A stretch of DNA of 64,000 bases, taken from Bacillus sp. FJAT-49736 (GTDB lineage Bacteria; Bacillota; Bacilli; Bacillales; Bacillaceae_C). Each line of letters opens with the position of its first letter. The first letter of the stretch is position 1. Where the stretch lies: positions 864,615-928,614 of the forward strand of contig NZ_JAGYPI010000002.1 of NCBI RefSeq assembly GCF_018343615.1. The letters run 5' to 3'. Both the position numbers and the translations under genes were made by a program. The notes beneath the pieces are model-generated. The model ran no database searches, was not told the DNA's origin, and was given only the letters and a program-made list of their open reading frames with translations. This document shows, piece by piece, positions 53,588 to 62,777 of the stretch.

Positions 53588-53714
53588 TCCATCTGGCCCC
53601 CTTATCTTAATGAAATGTGACCCTAAACATAATGTCAGTTTCTAATTATAATACCACTGTAAAAGCATTCTATTAATTGGAATTAAGAAATTTTTCAACA
53701 AGGAGGTATTCATC

Positions 53715-54644
53715 ATGAAAACAAATCGTTTTGTTGGACTATTAATGATTATTAGCGGGGCGACATTATGGGGAATATCTGGACCGATGATTCAATGGCT
53801 TTTTCAAAATAGTGATCTTACATCGAATAACTTTCTCACTATACGATTAATGTTAGCTGGAACCTTAACTTTATCGCTGTTGTTCCTCACTAATAAAAAT
53901 ATATTTGGTATTTGGAAGCATCCACGACATTGGATTCAACTCATTATTTTTGGCGTTTTGGGAATGCTTGGCGCACAGTACGCTTTTATTGAAACCATCC
54001 ATGTCAGTAATGCGGTTACAGCAGTACTGTTTCAATTTCTTGGCCCTATTTTAATAACCATCTATGTGGCAATGCAAACAAAAAAAATACCAACAGTAAT
54101 GCAATTACTGGCTGTTATTGCAGCATTGGGTGGAACCTTTTTCCTAATTACGAATGGTTCAATAGAAAATGTTGTGTTATCAAAAAAAGCCATTATCCTT
54201 GGTCTAATGACCACCCTCGGCTTTACATTTTACACGCTTCATCCTGTTTCACTAATTAAAGAATGGGGAACAGTTGTCATTATTGGATGGGGAATGTTAA
54301 TTGGCGGCATTGCCTTGATTATTTACAAACAAGAGTTTAGCATTGTACATTTGGCACAATCATTAACGGTTAACACGTTATCGATAATGCTCTTAGTGAT
54401 AATCAGCGGAACAGTCTCTTTTATTCTCTATATCGGGAGTTTGAAATACTTAAGTGCAACGGAAACAAGTCTATTATCCAGTATTGAACCACTGGTCACA
54501 GCCATTGTTTCCATCCTATGGTTAAACGAATCTTTTGGAGCTTATCAATTATTAGGTGGAATCTTTATCCTATCCGCAGTTACCTTTCTATCCATGCCAA
54601 ATACATTAAAAGAAAAGAATATAACAACAGAAATCATGCCATAA
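53715..54644 (+). CDS. EamA family exporter
   Basis: A 309-residue drug/metabolite transporter with ten helices and two EamA repeats (about residues 8-145 and 155-290). The first repeat holds GATLWGISGPMIQWLF and the second SLKYLSATETSLLSSIEPLVTAI (in part) with the usual EP. Many are amino-acid or nucleoside exporters. The ribosome site AAGGAGG is eight bases before the ATG. The MocR regulator is divergent. Confidence 0.88.
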   Translation: MKTNRFVGLLMIISGATLWGISGPMIQWLFQNSDLTSNNFLTIRLMLAGTLTLSLLFLTNKNIFGIWKHPRHWIQLIIFGVLGMLGAQYAFIETIHVSNAVTAVLFQFLGPILITIYVAMQTKKIPTVMQLLAVIAALGGTFFLITNGSIENVVLSKKAIILGLMTTLGFTFYTLHPVSLIKEWGTVVIIGWGMLIGGIALIIYKQEFSIVHLAQSLTVNTLSIMLLVIISGTVSFILYIGSLKYLSATETSLLSSIEPLVTAIVSILWLNESFGAYQLLGGIFILSAVTFLSMPNTLKEKNITTEIMP

Positions 54645-54850
54645 AGATAAGTGGCTTAGCACCTATAATTGGGAACAACCTCTTATCTACCTTGCAAAGA
54701 TCATCTTAAATCCATTTATCCATTTTAGATGTGCTTTTTCTGTTGGACATAAAAATACCCCTTTAGACAAAATTATCCAAAGGGGTAAAACAGTGCAACT
54801 TTTTTTATAAACGATATAACTTTCAACGGTACATCTTTCTTTTCTAGTCC

Positions 54851-55084
54851 ACAAAAAATTGTTGTATGAAAAAATAGTTCTTTACCGTTATGCGTGTAAA
54901 ACTTTTTAAACTCAAGAAAACTATTTTATATGATAAAAAATAAACTTCTTTACTAGTTGTAATAATTGTTACAGGATCGATTGATTACATTATAAAAAAG
55001 TATTTTACTTATTATCCATATATCACAATTTTCAACTCAACAAATTCATGTTTGATTAGAAGCTGGAGAAAACTTGCTTAATCC
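54851..55084 (+). repeat. 235-bp intergenic repeat, copy 1
   Basis: This block runs from ACAAAAAATTGTTGTATGAA to AAACTTGCTTAATCC and is nearly identical to 60148-60382, with about a dozen substitutions or single-base gaps. It has no reading frame. It is directly followed by a dispersed hairpin repeat (55083-55107). The remaining part of the gap 54645-55566 has no gene. Confidence 0.93.
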
Positions 55085-55107
55085 ACAATCGCGCCCGATT
55101 GTTGAAT
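55083..55107. repeat. Dispersed hairpin repeat a
   Basis: CAATCG and CGATTG arms around CGCC, followed by TTGAAT; member of the family described in the findings. Confidence 0.6.
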
Positions 55108-55566
55108 AGCTGGACTAATTAGAAAATCCATTCAAAGAATTTTGCAAGAATGAAAAGTGGTACTCCAACGAGTTATAAGCCAGCATGGCCTAAAACATGA
55201 GAAAAGAAAGTCATTCTTGCTACTGAAATGCTCTTGATTAGGGAACGTCAAAATTTGTTGAAGCTAGCTCTTGCTTGAAGGTAAAAATTGGAGTTTCCTC
55301 GAATATAATAAATTACCTATCCAGAGGTTATATAAAGGCTAATTTAACGATTGTTGTGTTTAGTGGAGACTCTTATGGAATAAAAGAACTCGTTTACATG
55401 AACATTTGATGTCACACCCTTCTCGCCCAAAATGTCTAAAACTTTCATCGATCTCCTAAAGGGAAGCAATTTTATGCCTCTAGGTTTGAAGCTAACACAT
55501 GCCTTGTTTAGAATTCTCTGGTTGCTGTTTAGAAAATTCCAAGTTTAGATGAAAAGGGGAAACAAA

Positions 55567-55965
55567 ATGAAAACAAAATGGCTTTTGAGTAGTAGTGCCG
55601 TGATGATGGGTTTGTTGGGGTTGGCAGGAACCTTTATTCCCGAAGAAATTTCAAAAATATTAGGGACTGACCCTTCACCCATTACTCTGATTCTTCTGCA
55701 AATCATCGGAGGACTATATTTAGGGTTCGCAATGTTGAACTGGTTTAAACGTTCTGCCCTGATCGGCGGCATCTATAACAAACCTGTCGTATTGGGAAAT
55801 CTAATACATTACATCGTTGTCTTTTTTGCTCTAATCCGGCAGTTGGCGGAGCAGTTTCATTTCATATTCGTTATTTTGACATTAGTTTATCTTGGGTTTG
55901 CCGTCTGGTTTACATTGGTTATGCGCTCGAATCCTTTAAGCAATCAATCAAAAATGTCTGTCTAA
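55567..55965 (+). CDS. Four-helix membrane protein of unknown function
   Basis: A 132-residue membrane protein with about four helices (residues 6-22, 39-58, 75-91, 98-118). Sequence starts MKTKWLLSSSAVMMGLLGLA. No family is recognised with confidence; related short proteins are annotated as hypothetical. A frame from 55549 adds six residues, but AAAGGGG is better placed for the ATG at 55567. Confidence 0.7.
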   Translation: MKTKWLLSSSAVMMGLLGLAGTFIPEEISKILGTDPSPITLILLQIIGGLYLGFAMLNWFKRSALIGGIYNKPVVLGNLIHYIVVFFALIRQLAEQFHFIFVILTLVYLGFAVWFTLVMRSNPLSNQSKMSV

Positions 55966-56060
55966 CGCATAGTAAACGGGGATTTATATTGGGGGTCTCT
56001 CTTTTTAAGTTCACTATGCTGAACTAGTCTTTTGAGCAACCCTAAGGATATTAAAACGAC

Positions 56061-56097
56061 AAAAATTCCTACTTTTATATTGAAAGAAGGAATTTTT
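56061..56097 (+). terminator. Terminator-like hairpin
   Basis: AAAAATTCCT and AGGAATTTTT arms around a T-rich loop, about 95 bases after the membrane gene. The gap 55966-56733 otherwise holds only two dispersed repeats. Confidence 0.65.
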
Positions 56098-56305
56098 CAT
56101 TTTATTCCATTATGAGAATTCAAGTTAAAGATTATAGGTATCTAGCGGTCTAATCTTTTAAAATAATGATAAATCTTTTCAAGCTTTTTTATTTGTTTTC
56201 CCTTTGTTTTAAAGAGATGGTTTATGAATTTATTCACAAGTTAAAGACTTTCGAAAAGAATGTCTTTTTTTCTATTTAAAAGTCTAATTTAGATACTTTG
56301 ATCTT

Positions 56306-56333
56306 GTTCAACAATCTGGCCCGATTGTTGAAC
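56306..56333. repeat. Dispersed hairpin repeat b
   Basis: GTTCAACAATC (56306-56316) and GATTGTTGAAC (56323-56333) are perfect 11-bp arms around TGGCCC. Confidence 0.75.
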
Positions 56334-56349
56334 ATAAGTTAAAAATCAC

Positions 56350-56390
56350 TGTTGAACTAACCTGCCCCTTTTGTAACATAAGAAAAAAGG
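56350..56390 (+). repeat. Dispersed hairpin repeat c
   Basis: TGTTGAACTAACCTGCCCCT, then TTTGTAACATAAGAAAAAAGG: the same core as repeats e-h, only 17 bases after repeat b. Confidence 0.6.
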
Positions 56391-56733
56391 CTTCCCTTAA
56401 AGAAATGTCTTCAATAGTTTAAGTTCATTTGATCACAAACTTTAGATTCATTTTCAATTATTACAGGAGTACTCACCGTTTATATAATAAGAAAAAGTTC
56501 TCCTGGTTATATAAAAAAGCAACTTTTTGTACAAAAAAAACCACCCTTATTATTTAAGGAAAGCATCTGTTAATTAATGTGCATATTTCTTACAAAATAA
56601 AAAAGGTAACTCATTCAAGTGTTTCTGATATTACATAAAGCTATCAGTCTACTTTCACTTTTGGAATTCAGTATTCTATATATGTAATCTTCATAATCGA
56701 ATAGTGTTTATTCGCAAAACAAACCTTTGTTAT

Positions 56734-57240
56734 CTAAAGATCACGCATGTTCCAAACAACTTCTTCTCCATTCTCTTTCCAGGTACTATGGTGGCGAATG
56801 AAACCAATCTTTTCAAGAACTCGAAAGGAAGCAATATTCCAAGAACCCACAGTAGCCCACAGACGTCGCCGTCCAGTGGCGACCGCAGCTTCTATAATTG
56901 CCGATGCGGCTTCAGTTGCATAGCCATTTCCGTGGACTCTTTGGAACAGTTCATAAGCAATTTCCGGCTCTTCAATAGTAGAACGACCGATAATTAACCC
57001 GCAATATCCAATAATATCTCCTTCATCTTTGCGTCGGATTGTGAGTGGACTTATACCACTTTCCAGTGCTCTTTCGCGTAAACTGATAACATTATTGAGA
57101 GCAGCTTCAAGAGTTGGCTTAGCAACGCCCCGTTCCCCAACAAGTTCCCTATACCAGGATGCATCTGATTTCTCCCACATACTCAAGTAAAGCCGTTCAG
57201 TTATTATTTCAAAATTCATTGCCGAGAATTTATCTGTCAT
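56734..57240 (-). CDS. RimJ/RimL-type GNAT acetyltransferase
   Basis: A 168-residue GNAT enzyme of the ribosomal-protein/aminoglycoside-like type. Typical are ITERLYLSMW near the N-terminus, YELFQRVHGNGYATEAA (motif A, acetyl-CoA pyrophosphate loop at about residues 91-107) and the closing VGSWNIASFRVLEKIGF (about 130-146). The acceptor amine is unknown. Single gene, ATG at 57240 after AGGAGG. Confidence 0.88.
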   Translation of the reverse strand: MTDKFSAMNFEIITERLYLSMWEKSDASWYRELVGERGVAKPTLEAALNNVISLRERALESGISPLTIRRKDEGDIIGYCGLIIGRSTIEEPEIAYELFQRVHGNGYATEAASAIIEAAVATGRRRLWATVGSWNIASFRVLEKIGFIRHHSTWKENGEEVVWNMRDL

Positions 57241-57429
57241 TTTATAACCTCCTTTTCAAGTCAAGATATTCTCACGAGAAACAATTTATTTTACTTGTTA
57301 GTAGAAAATAAATATTATTTTATAAAAAATGTTTCAATTTTAGTATCGAAAAAAACTTAAATTATCTCCATTATTTCCATACTTAAAATTAATTTCATTC
57401 TATAACAGATCTTCCCGTTAGCTTAATAA

Positions 57430-57483
57430 CTTCAACAAAAAAAGCATTAATCCTTCTTGGATTAATGCCCCTGTTTGTTGAAG
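57430..57483. repeat. Dispersed hairpin repeat d
   Basis: Nested arms: outer CTTCAACAAA (57430-57439) and TTTGTTGAAG (57474-57483), inner GCATTAATCC and GGATTAATGC. It sits directly at the 3' end of a decayed gene on the minus strand. Confidence 0.75.
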
Positions 57484-57491
57484 AACGGAAC

Positions 57492-57936
57492 TTATTGTTT
57501 ACTAATTTTGTTTATTATTAAACCGACAATTAATCCTGGTATTACAAATAGGATTGGAAGCCAAACAGGACCGAATAATACCCCAAATATCTTTAATTTT
57601 TATGAATATATACAACCAACTGTTACAAAATACGCTGAAAATACAAACGGTAGAAAAGTATTCTTTCCTGTTTCTCCCTCTGCATCTTTAAATGCGTCCC
57701 ACATCGCAAAAAAATACGACATGGATAAAACATTAACCATTGATAATCAGTATGTTCTATCGCTTTTTCAATCTCCCTACGAAAACTTAAAATTATTATT
57801 TAATTAAAATTGCTTGAACATTTATGAGAAATTCTAATAACACAAAAACAATACCTTTTAATGGTTTACCGTTTAGAAGTTGACCAAACCCAGGAAGTGC
57901 AATACTCCATAACAACGCATCTTTTTTGTTCGCCAC
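57492..57936 (-). pseudogene. Decayed small membrane protein gene
   Basis: On the minus strand the sequence reads in successive frames VANKKDALLWSIALPGFGQL, then a stop and frame change, REIEKAIEHTDYQWLMFYP, a one-base frameshift, MSYFFAMWDAFKDAEGETG, FLPFVFSAYFVTVGCIYS, an in-frame TAA, and FGVLFGPVWLPILFVIPGL to the final stop at 57492. The pieces join into one plausible protein of about 145 residues with four helices. At least two frameshifts and two stops make it a pseudogene. A 110-codon frame on the plus strand (57475-57807) is only its shadow. Confidence 0.75.
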
Positions 57937-58016
57937 ATTGTCCTATTCCTTTTCTAAAAGTCTTTTTTTCATTCAACTAGCTGCTATTGGAGGTGTTTCA
58001 GCTTTTCAATTGAAAA

Positions 58017-59057
58017 TTATGTTCTATCATATGCCAATGGCGGTGTTTCAAACCAACCTTTATCAATTAAGATATTGGCACCATCGTCAACAAACAAGCT
58101 AACATTAGTCGTAGTTCTAAGATACAATGCACTAATATCTCTTCTTCCGTTTACCGCTATTGAATTTCCAAATGACCTTATCTTCATGGAGAACATGTCC
58201 ACTTTATGAAATAACATAATTTTATCGGAAAAAGGCGGATTGTTTGACGTTGTAACCAGATGGTCAATGAATGACGGAGTAGGTAAGTTTTCTGCCTGAA
58301 GCTTTTCAACACATTGCTTTACTGCTTTGTCAGTCATCTCTAAACCCCGTTTAAATAATGCTTTTATTTTTTCGTCCCTAACCGTCTGATAAAATCCCAA
58401 TAATAAAGCTTTACTTGTTCTGTTATTTTCAATGTTATCGTAAAGATGAGTAATTTCCATAGCATGTAAAGGTCGAACATGCCCAAACCAACCGTTTAAA
58501 TAGCTTTGTTTATTGATAAAATCAGGTGTTTTAGGTATAGGAAGAATAGGAGGTTTTGCAATTAATTTTTTATCGTATATAACATTATTTATTTGTCCTA
58601 ATAGGATAGTAGTGCATTGATTAGCATAAACGAAAAATTCCCTAACATCTTCCCTCATTACTAACGGAATTGCTACTGCATATAAACTAAGACCTGCCTT
58701 AGCAGCATATTTAATGTACTGCGGATAAAAATCATCTTCGTATAAACGGGGGGCACCTAAATTTACATCATCTTGAGTAAATCCCACTGGAATAGCAACG
58801 CCCTCTTTTTTTAAAAAATCTTCTACCCTTTGCTTAAAATCCTTAGATAAAGTTAGTGCATTTTTCACTATCTTCCTAATATATTCATCTTCACAATGTT
58901 GAAGAAAATACGTCAAAATTTGAGTGGACATACTGTTTCCCATATAAGTAGCCCAAAGTTTAGCCATTTCAATTGAAGTAAATGGTTGCGATTCGTCTAA
59001 TTCAAATGTACTTAAGTTAATTGGTTCCATTATGTCCATTGGGTTAATAATATCCAT
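58017..59057 (-). CDS. DUF3231 family protein, second copy
   Basis: A 346-residue paralogue of the protein at 36978-38000, with the same two-half layout. SIEMAKLWATYMGNSMSTQIL opens half one (in part), PVGFTQDDVNLGAPRLYEDD corresponds to the signature of the first copy, and MEITHLYDNIENNRTSKALL opens half two. The two proteins match at the level of motifs rather than of long identical runs. Function unknown. It neighbours the CwlJ gene, 299 bases away, but is not clearly co-transcribed. Confidence 0.85.
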   Translation of the reverse strand: MDIINPMDIMEPINLSTFELDESQPFTSIEMAKLWATYMGNSMSTQILTYFLQHCEDEYIRKIVKNALTLSKDFKQRVEDFLKKEGVAIPVGFTQDDVNLGAPRLYEDDFYPQYIKYAAKAGLSLYAVAIPLVMREDVREFFVYANQCTTILLGQINNVIYDKKLIAKPPILPIPKTPDFINKQSYLNGWFGHVRPLHAMEITHLYDNIENNRTSKALLLGFYQTVRDEKIKALFKRGLEMTDKAVKQCVEKLQAENLPTPSFIDHLVTTSNNPPFSDKIMLFHKVDMFSMKIRSFGNSIAVNGRRDISALYLRTTTNVSLFVDDGANILIDKGWFETPPLAYDRT

Positions 59058-59170
59058 CAGTAATCCCCTTTTCCTTATTTTTATTTAGGTTTCCCATTGG
59101 AAAATAATCTAAACTCAATGAATTTCACCCTAAACTTATAACAATAATGAAAGGTAAAACAATCCATTTT

Positions 59171-59225
59171 CTTCAACTAATCTGCCCCTTTTGTTCAATA
59201 AGAAAAGCCGCCGAAATGGCAGCTG
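59171..59225 (+). repeat. Dispersed hairpin repeat e
   Basis: CTTCAACTAATCTGCCCCTT followed by TTGTTCAATAAGAAAAGCC and a GCC/GGC hairpin ending in AGCTGG. Confidence 0.75.
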
Positions 59226-59356
59226 GATCATAAATTAAAGCCCCTATTAGTTTAAGTATAATGTTTCACAATCTTTATTTCTTGTATAAAACTATTACTA
59301 AAGATTGATTTTATTTAAATATTTGAACATGAAAAAAGCCTAATCAAAGAGTAAGC

Positions 59357-59797
59357 TTAACCCATATAAACACTATCACATGTTCCAGGTTGTGGTTCAT
59401 AAAAACAATGTTCTTTAAATTGACCAGTATGAGGTTGACCATACCATGTTGGAGGACATGGACCATGTGGATTAAAATACCATAGTGCAAATTTCGCTGG
59501 GTGTTCTCTCCAATAATTCAAATTTTGTTTTGCTAATCTTTTTTCGAATGTTCTTGCTCTTTGATAAAAAATATTTCCTTTTTGAACTGCTTCAAAAGAA
59601 TAATTTCCACCTTGTACTTGAAATATTACATCATGAATGGTTCTTACATCTTTGAAGTCTAAACAGTTTGCTACACACCGATTTACTATTACATTTCCAA
59701 CATATAACATTCCTTGCTTTCCTTCACCTTCAGCTTCTGCTCTCATCATCCTTGCCATTTCGCTCAGTTCATAACTTCGATAATTTACCCTTGGCAT
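59357..59797 (-). CDS. cwlJ: CwlJ-type spore cortex hydrolase
   Basis: A 146-residue cell-wall hydrolase of the SleB/CwlJ family. Typical blocks are MARMMRAEAEGEGKQGM (about residues 14-30, with the catalytic Glu), VGNVIVNRCVANCLDFKD (in part) and FNPHGPCPPTWYGQ near the end. CwlJ is a coat-associated lytic enzyme that degrades cortex peptidoglycan during germination; it lacks a signal peptide, as here, and its length (about 142) agrees. GerQ, its usual partner, is not next to it. Confidence 0.88.
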   Translation of the reverse strand: MPRVNYRSYELSEMARMMRAEAEGEGKQGMLYVGNVIVNRCVANCLDFKDVRTIHDVIFQVQGGNYSFEAVQKGNIFYQRARTFEKRLAKQNLNYWREHPAKFALWYFNPHGPCPPTWYGQPHTGQFKEHCFYEPQPGTCDSVYMG

Positions 59798-60147
59798 TTT
59801 ATCACCCCAAAAATATAGTTATGAAAAAAAGCCTACATTCATGTCATTGTTTGTATAAAAAGAATGATTAGTTTTTATAGCAAATAGTTTTTAAGTAAAA
59901 TGAAAACTATTGCATTCTTTTTATACCTTTATTCTACTATACTGTCCATTAGTTTAAGTGCATTTCTTCACAATCTGCTGTCAATAAAAAAAGAACGAAG
60001 GGTAACCAGGATTCACCTGATTTTCCTTCAACCTAGTTCAAGCTTTTTTACTTAAGGATTTACATAGATGTTTCAGTACATTAATTATTGGTGTACATTA
60101 GTAACTTACTTTAGTGTAAAGTAGTCACTTTCATGTATCTAGACACT

Positions 60148-60382
60148 ACAAAAAATTTTTGTATGAAAAAATAGTTCTTTACCGTTATGCGTGTAAAACT
60201 TTATAAACTCAAGAAAGCTATTTTAGATGATAAAAAATAAACTTCTTTACTAGTTGTAATAATTGTTACAGGATCGATTGATTACATTTTAAAAAAGGTA
60301 TTTTACTTATTATCCATATATCACAATTTTTAACTTAACTAATTCATGTTTGATTAGAAGCTGGAGAAAACTTGCTTAATCC
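60148..60382 (+). repeat. 235-bp intergenic repeat, copy 2
   Basis: Second copy of the block at 54851-55084, in the same orientation, again followed at once by a dispersed hairpin repeat. It is the main content of the gap 59798-60522; no gene is seen there. Confidence 0.93.
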
Positions 60383-60383
60383 T

Positions 60384-60448
60384 ATTCAACTAAAGTCCCC
60401 GTTAGTGGAATAAGAAAAAACGATTCTTCTATATTGAAGAATCGCGCC
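60384..60448 (+). repeat. Dispersed hairpin repeat f
   Basis: ATTCAACTAAAGTCCCCGTT and AGTGGAATAAGAAAAAACG, then GATTCTTC/GAAGAATC hairpin. Confidence 0.75.
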
Positions 60449-60522
60449 ATTAAGTTTCTATTTATTTTCAAACTATCCGACTATCCCACGAGATTATACA
60501 AAGAAACTGGCGTATAGTATGA

Positions 60523-61191
60523 TCAAGGTGTGAAAAGTTTCCAATTCCCTTCGAATAAAACTTCTACAGCTCCTTCGATTACTTTTATTGCGGTTTGATC
60601 GTCAATCGCATACGCAGGTCCCTGCATCCCGGCTGCCCATCCCTCTGCGGCAGCCATGGTGTTTCCCGGCAGCATCTCGTGATCCAGGTGCGGAAAGATT
60701 GAAAAATCAACCAGTCCCAGTGTTTCATCACCACCACCTGGTGGAGTCCAGCCAACGAAGTATTCCCCTATGTTAGGTGCCATCACCATGCTCCCAGCAC
60801 TCATTCCCACATAGACTGAGTTCAGTGACGGAATAAGGTCTGCCAGCCCAGATTGACGCATCCAGTGGCACAGGTAAAGGGCGTCGCCGCCTGACACCAG
60901 CAGTACATCTGTCTCCTGAACCAGTGGTATCCAGCGGTTTTCGTCGATGCTTGGAAGCGCTGTGAGCTCCAACACGCCGATGGACTTCCAACCGAGGTCG
61001 ACCATGGGATTCTCTTCTTTCCCACTGATGAACTGCCAGGCTTTGACGCCAGGGCCAACCCAAGGGTGTCCGTACATCGCAGTGGGGATGCACAGTGCGT
61101 TGGAGTCAGCAATTGGCTTGCCCAGCATGTCAACCAGAGCGTCGTGTATGCTTTTGTTATTGATGCCTCCAGATGTAAGCAGAAATTTCAT
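60523..61191 (-). CDS. Peptidase E-like serine dipeptidase
   Basis: A 222-residue member of peptidase family S51 (alpha-aspartyl dipeptidase/cyanophycinase fold). The nucleophile elbow is YVGMSAGSMVMAP with Ser131, and the strand LLVSGGDALYLCHWM precedes it (about residues 97-111). Codon use and base composition differ from the surroundings: 38 of the 60 bases at 60841-60900 are G or C, while flanking intergenic DNA is about 30 percent. This points to recent transfer. The frame extends to 61224, but AGGAGTG is placed for ATG at 61191. Confidence 0.88.
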   Translation of the reverse strand: MKFLLTSGGINNKSIHDALVDMLGKPIADSNALCIPTAMYGHPWVGPGVKAWQFISGKEENPMVDLGWKSIGVLELTALPSIDENRWIPLVQETDVLLVSGGDALYLCHWMRQSGLADLIPSLNSVYVGMSAGSMVMAPNIGEYFVGWTPPGGGDETLGLVDFSIFPHLDHEMLPGNTMAAAEGWAAGMQGPAYAIDDQTAIKVIEGAVEVLFEGNWKLFTP

Positions 61192-61387
61192 AACTTCACT
61201 CCTGTCTTTGTTCGGTACTGACAAACTTGTTCATACTTCTAAGTTAGCACCCTAGCTTTATGAATGATTACAACACTTCAATTGAATCATTGTTAATCAG
61301 ATGTTTACCTTATTTGTCTATTCAAATACCTGGTGAAGCTCAATCTGTCCTATACTTTACAATTCTACAAAACTTATATAAATCCTT

Positions 61388-61445
61388 GTTCAACTATTCG
61401 CCCCGTTTGTTCAATAAAAAAAAGCATTCCTCGTTAAAGGAATAC
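61388..61445 (+). repeat. Dispersed hairpin repeat g
   Basis: GTTCAACTATTCGCCCCG and TTTGTTCAATAAAAAAAAGC, then ATTCCT/AGGAAT hairpin. Confidence 0.75.
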
Positions 61446-61459
61446 AAGGTTACGTACTT

Positions 61460-61834
61460 TTACTCACTCTTTTCGAAATAATGTACTGGCCTAATTTCTA
61501 TCCTCCAGCCTAATTCCTCTCCAGCATCCAACTGTGTGGTCGGATGTAAAGAAGCGATACGTATTGCTTCTTCCATATCATTTGCCTCTACTAGGAACAC
61601 ACTACCTATTCTCTCATCGAACTCGACTAAAGCGTTGTCCGTTACCTTAATATTTCCGTTCACTCGCCGTAAGGATTTTACTTCCGTTTCCACACCAACA
61701 TCCATCATCACTTGACCACTCATATAAAACTTCTGAAGGTGGGGGCTACATTCGCTCATAATAGCTTCTATTTCATCTTTCGGGAAAACATTCATTTTTT
61801 CTGGACTTAAGTATCCAAAACACAAGAATTTCAT
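61460..61834 (-). CDS. YCII-related domain protein
   Basis: A 124-residue protein of the YciI/DGPF-like family with a ferredoxin-like fold. It begins MKFLCFGYLSPEKM and has VFLVEANDMEEAIRIASLHP, the family's conserved C-terminal helix with His. The family role is unknown; some members appear near ECF sigma genes. The ribosome site AAAGGAG precedes ATG at 61834. No operon partner is seen. Confidence 0.85.
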   Translation of the reverse strand: MKFLCFGYLSPEKMNVFPKDEIEAIMSECSPHLQKFYMSGQVMMDVGVETEVKSLRRVNGNIKVTDNALVEFDERIGSVFLVEANDMEEAIRIASLHPTTQLDAGEELGWRIEIRPVHYFEKSE

Positions 61835-61917
61835 CTTTAATCTCCTTTTAATTGGATCTTTAGCTTATCAATTAGTCGTGTAAACTACGAAATTCTACGA
61901 GTTTTAAATAATTCCTT

Positions 61918-61974
61918 CTTAAACTAAACTGACCCTTTAGTCGAATAAGAAAAAGCCACCAAATTGGTAGCTGG
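61918..61974 (+). repeat. Dispersed hairpin repeat h
   Basis: CTTAAACTAAACTGACCCTT and TAGTCGAATAAGAAAAAGCC, then CACC/GGTG; nearly the same as repeat e, including the AGCTGGATC end. The gap 61835-62567 has no supported gene otherwise. Confidence 0.7.
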
Positions 61975-62590
61975 ATCTTCAACTCTTGCACCATTTATAC
62001 GCGAGAATTCCAATTTTAACTTAATCAATGCTTATTTCTGCCGAAAGAATAGCATGATAAGGAATTCTAAGCCTTTACACCCCACTACCTTATAAGAATA
62101 TTAAATAGCACTTAAAAAAACAAGAGCTTTTTAGTAAACTATTATACATCTTTCTTGTCACTCTTTAGTACTTGTAAATTTCGTTTAAAAAGTAAGGTTA
62201 TCGTTACCTTACTTTTTACTTTGTTTCAGTTTTCTCAAATCGAAATTTATATGTGGAAACAAAACACATGAATTAGTAATTGGAAATTGCAAAATGATGA
62301 TGATTCACTAAAACTAAGGAAACAAGGATAGCTGAAGAAGGAAGGATAGTAGTATTAAGGGAATTGACATATAAAGCAGGGTAATTATCGTTTCGGGATT
62401 ATAAATGTAGTTATAATTTTGTACGTAGACCATAAGCACTTCATAAAAAAATAAATCAAACTGATCAAATACATAAGCAAATGTGCGCAATGAATTTATT
62501 TTAAAAGTGCTAGTTTTACTACTAAAGATATAAGAGAGTAATACATCTTGGATTTGAGTCAATATCTTGGACACAAAAAAGTTAAGTCTT

Positions 62591-62777
62591 TGTGATTATT
62601 AAGATGTAAGCTGTTTGTATCGTGCTAGTTTGACATGGAGCCTCTGCGGGTATGACTTTCCAGCCAATAAGCCAGCTTTCATAAAACTTGGCAATGCCAT
62701 CAAAGCTATCATGCCCTCCACTCCATGTAAAACCATGAGTGCGGTGGATATCCAGCTAGGTTTGAGCTGCACAAGCT
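62591..62777 (-). other. Extra 3' segment of the IS with a 45-codon frame
   Basis: Between the orfB stop and the terminal repeat lies a segment of about 47 percent G+C. On the minus strand it is open from ATG at 62736 to TAA at 62599, reading MVLHGVEGMIALMALPS and on to ARYKQLTS, and the frame stays open upstream of the ATG to about 62770. The plus strand is also open. It could be a small passenger gene or part of a longer ancestral IS; no family is recognised. Confidence 0.35.

Noticed and set aside
57475..57807. 110-codon plus-strand frame
   Set aside because: It is antisense to a clear membrane-protein relic, and its start lies in a hairpin repeat.
62314..62574. 86-codon minus-strand frame
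   Set aside because: AT-rich, no ribosome site, and its start lies at the IS end; no family resemblance.
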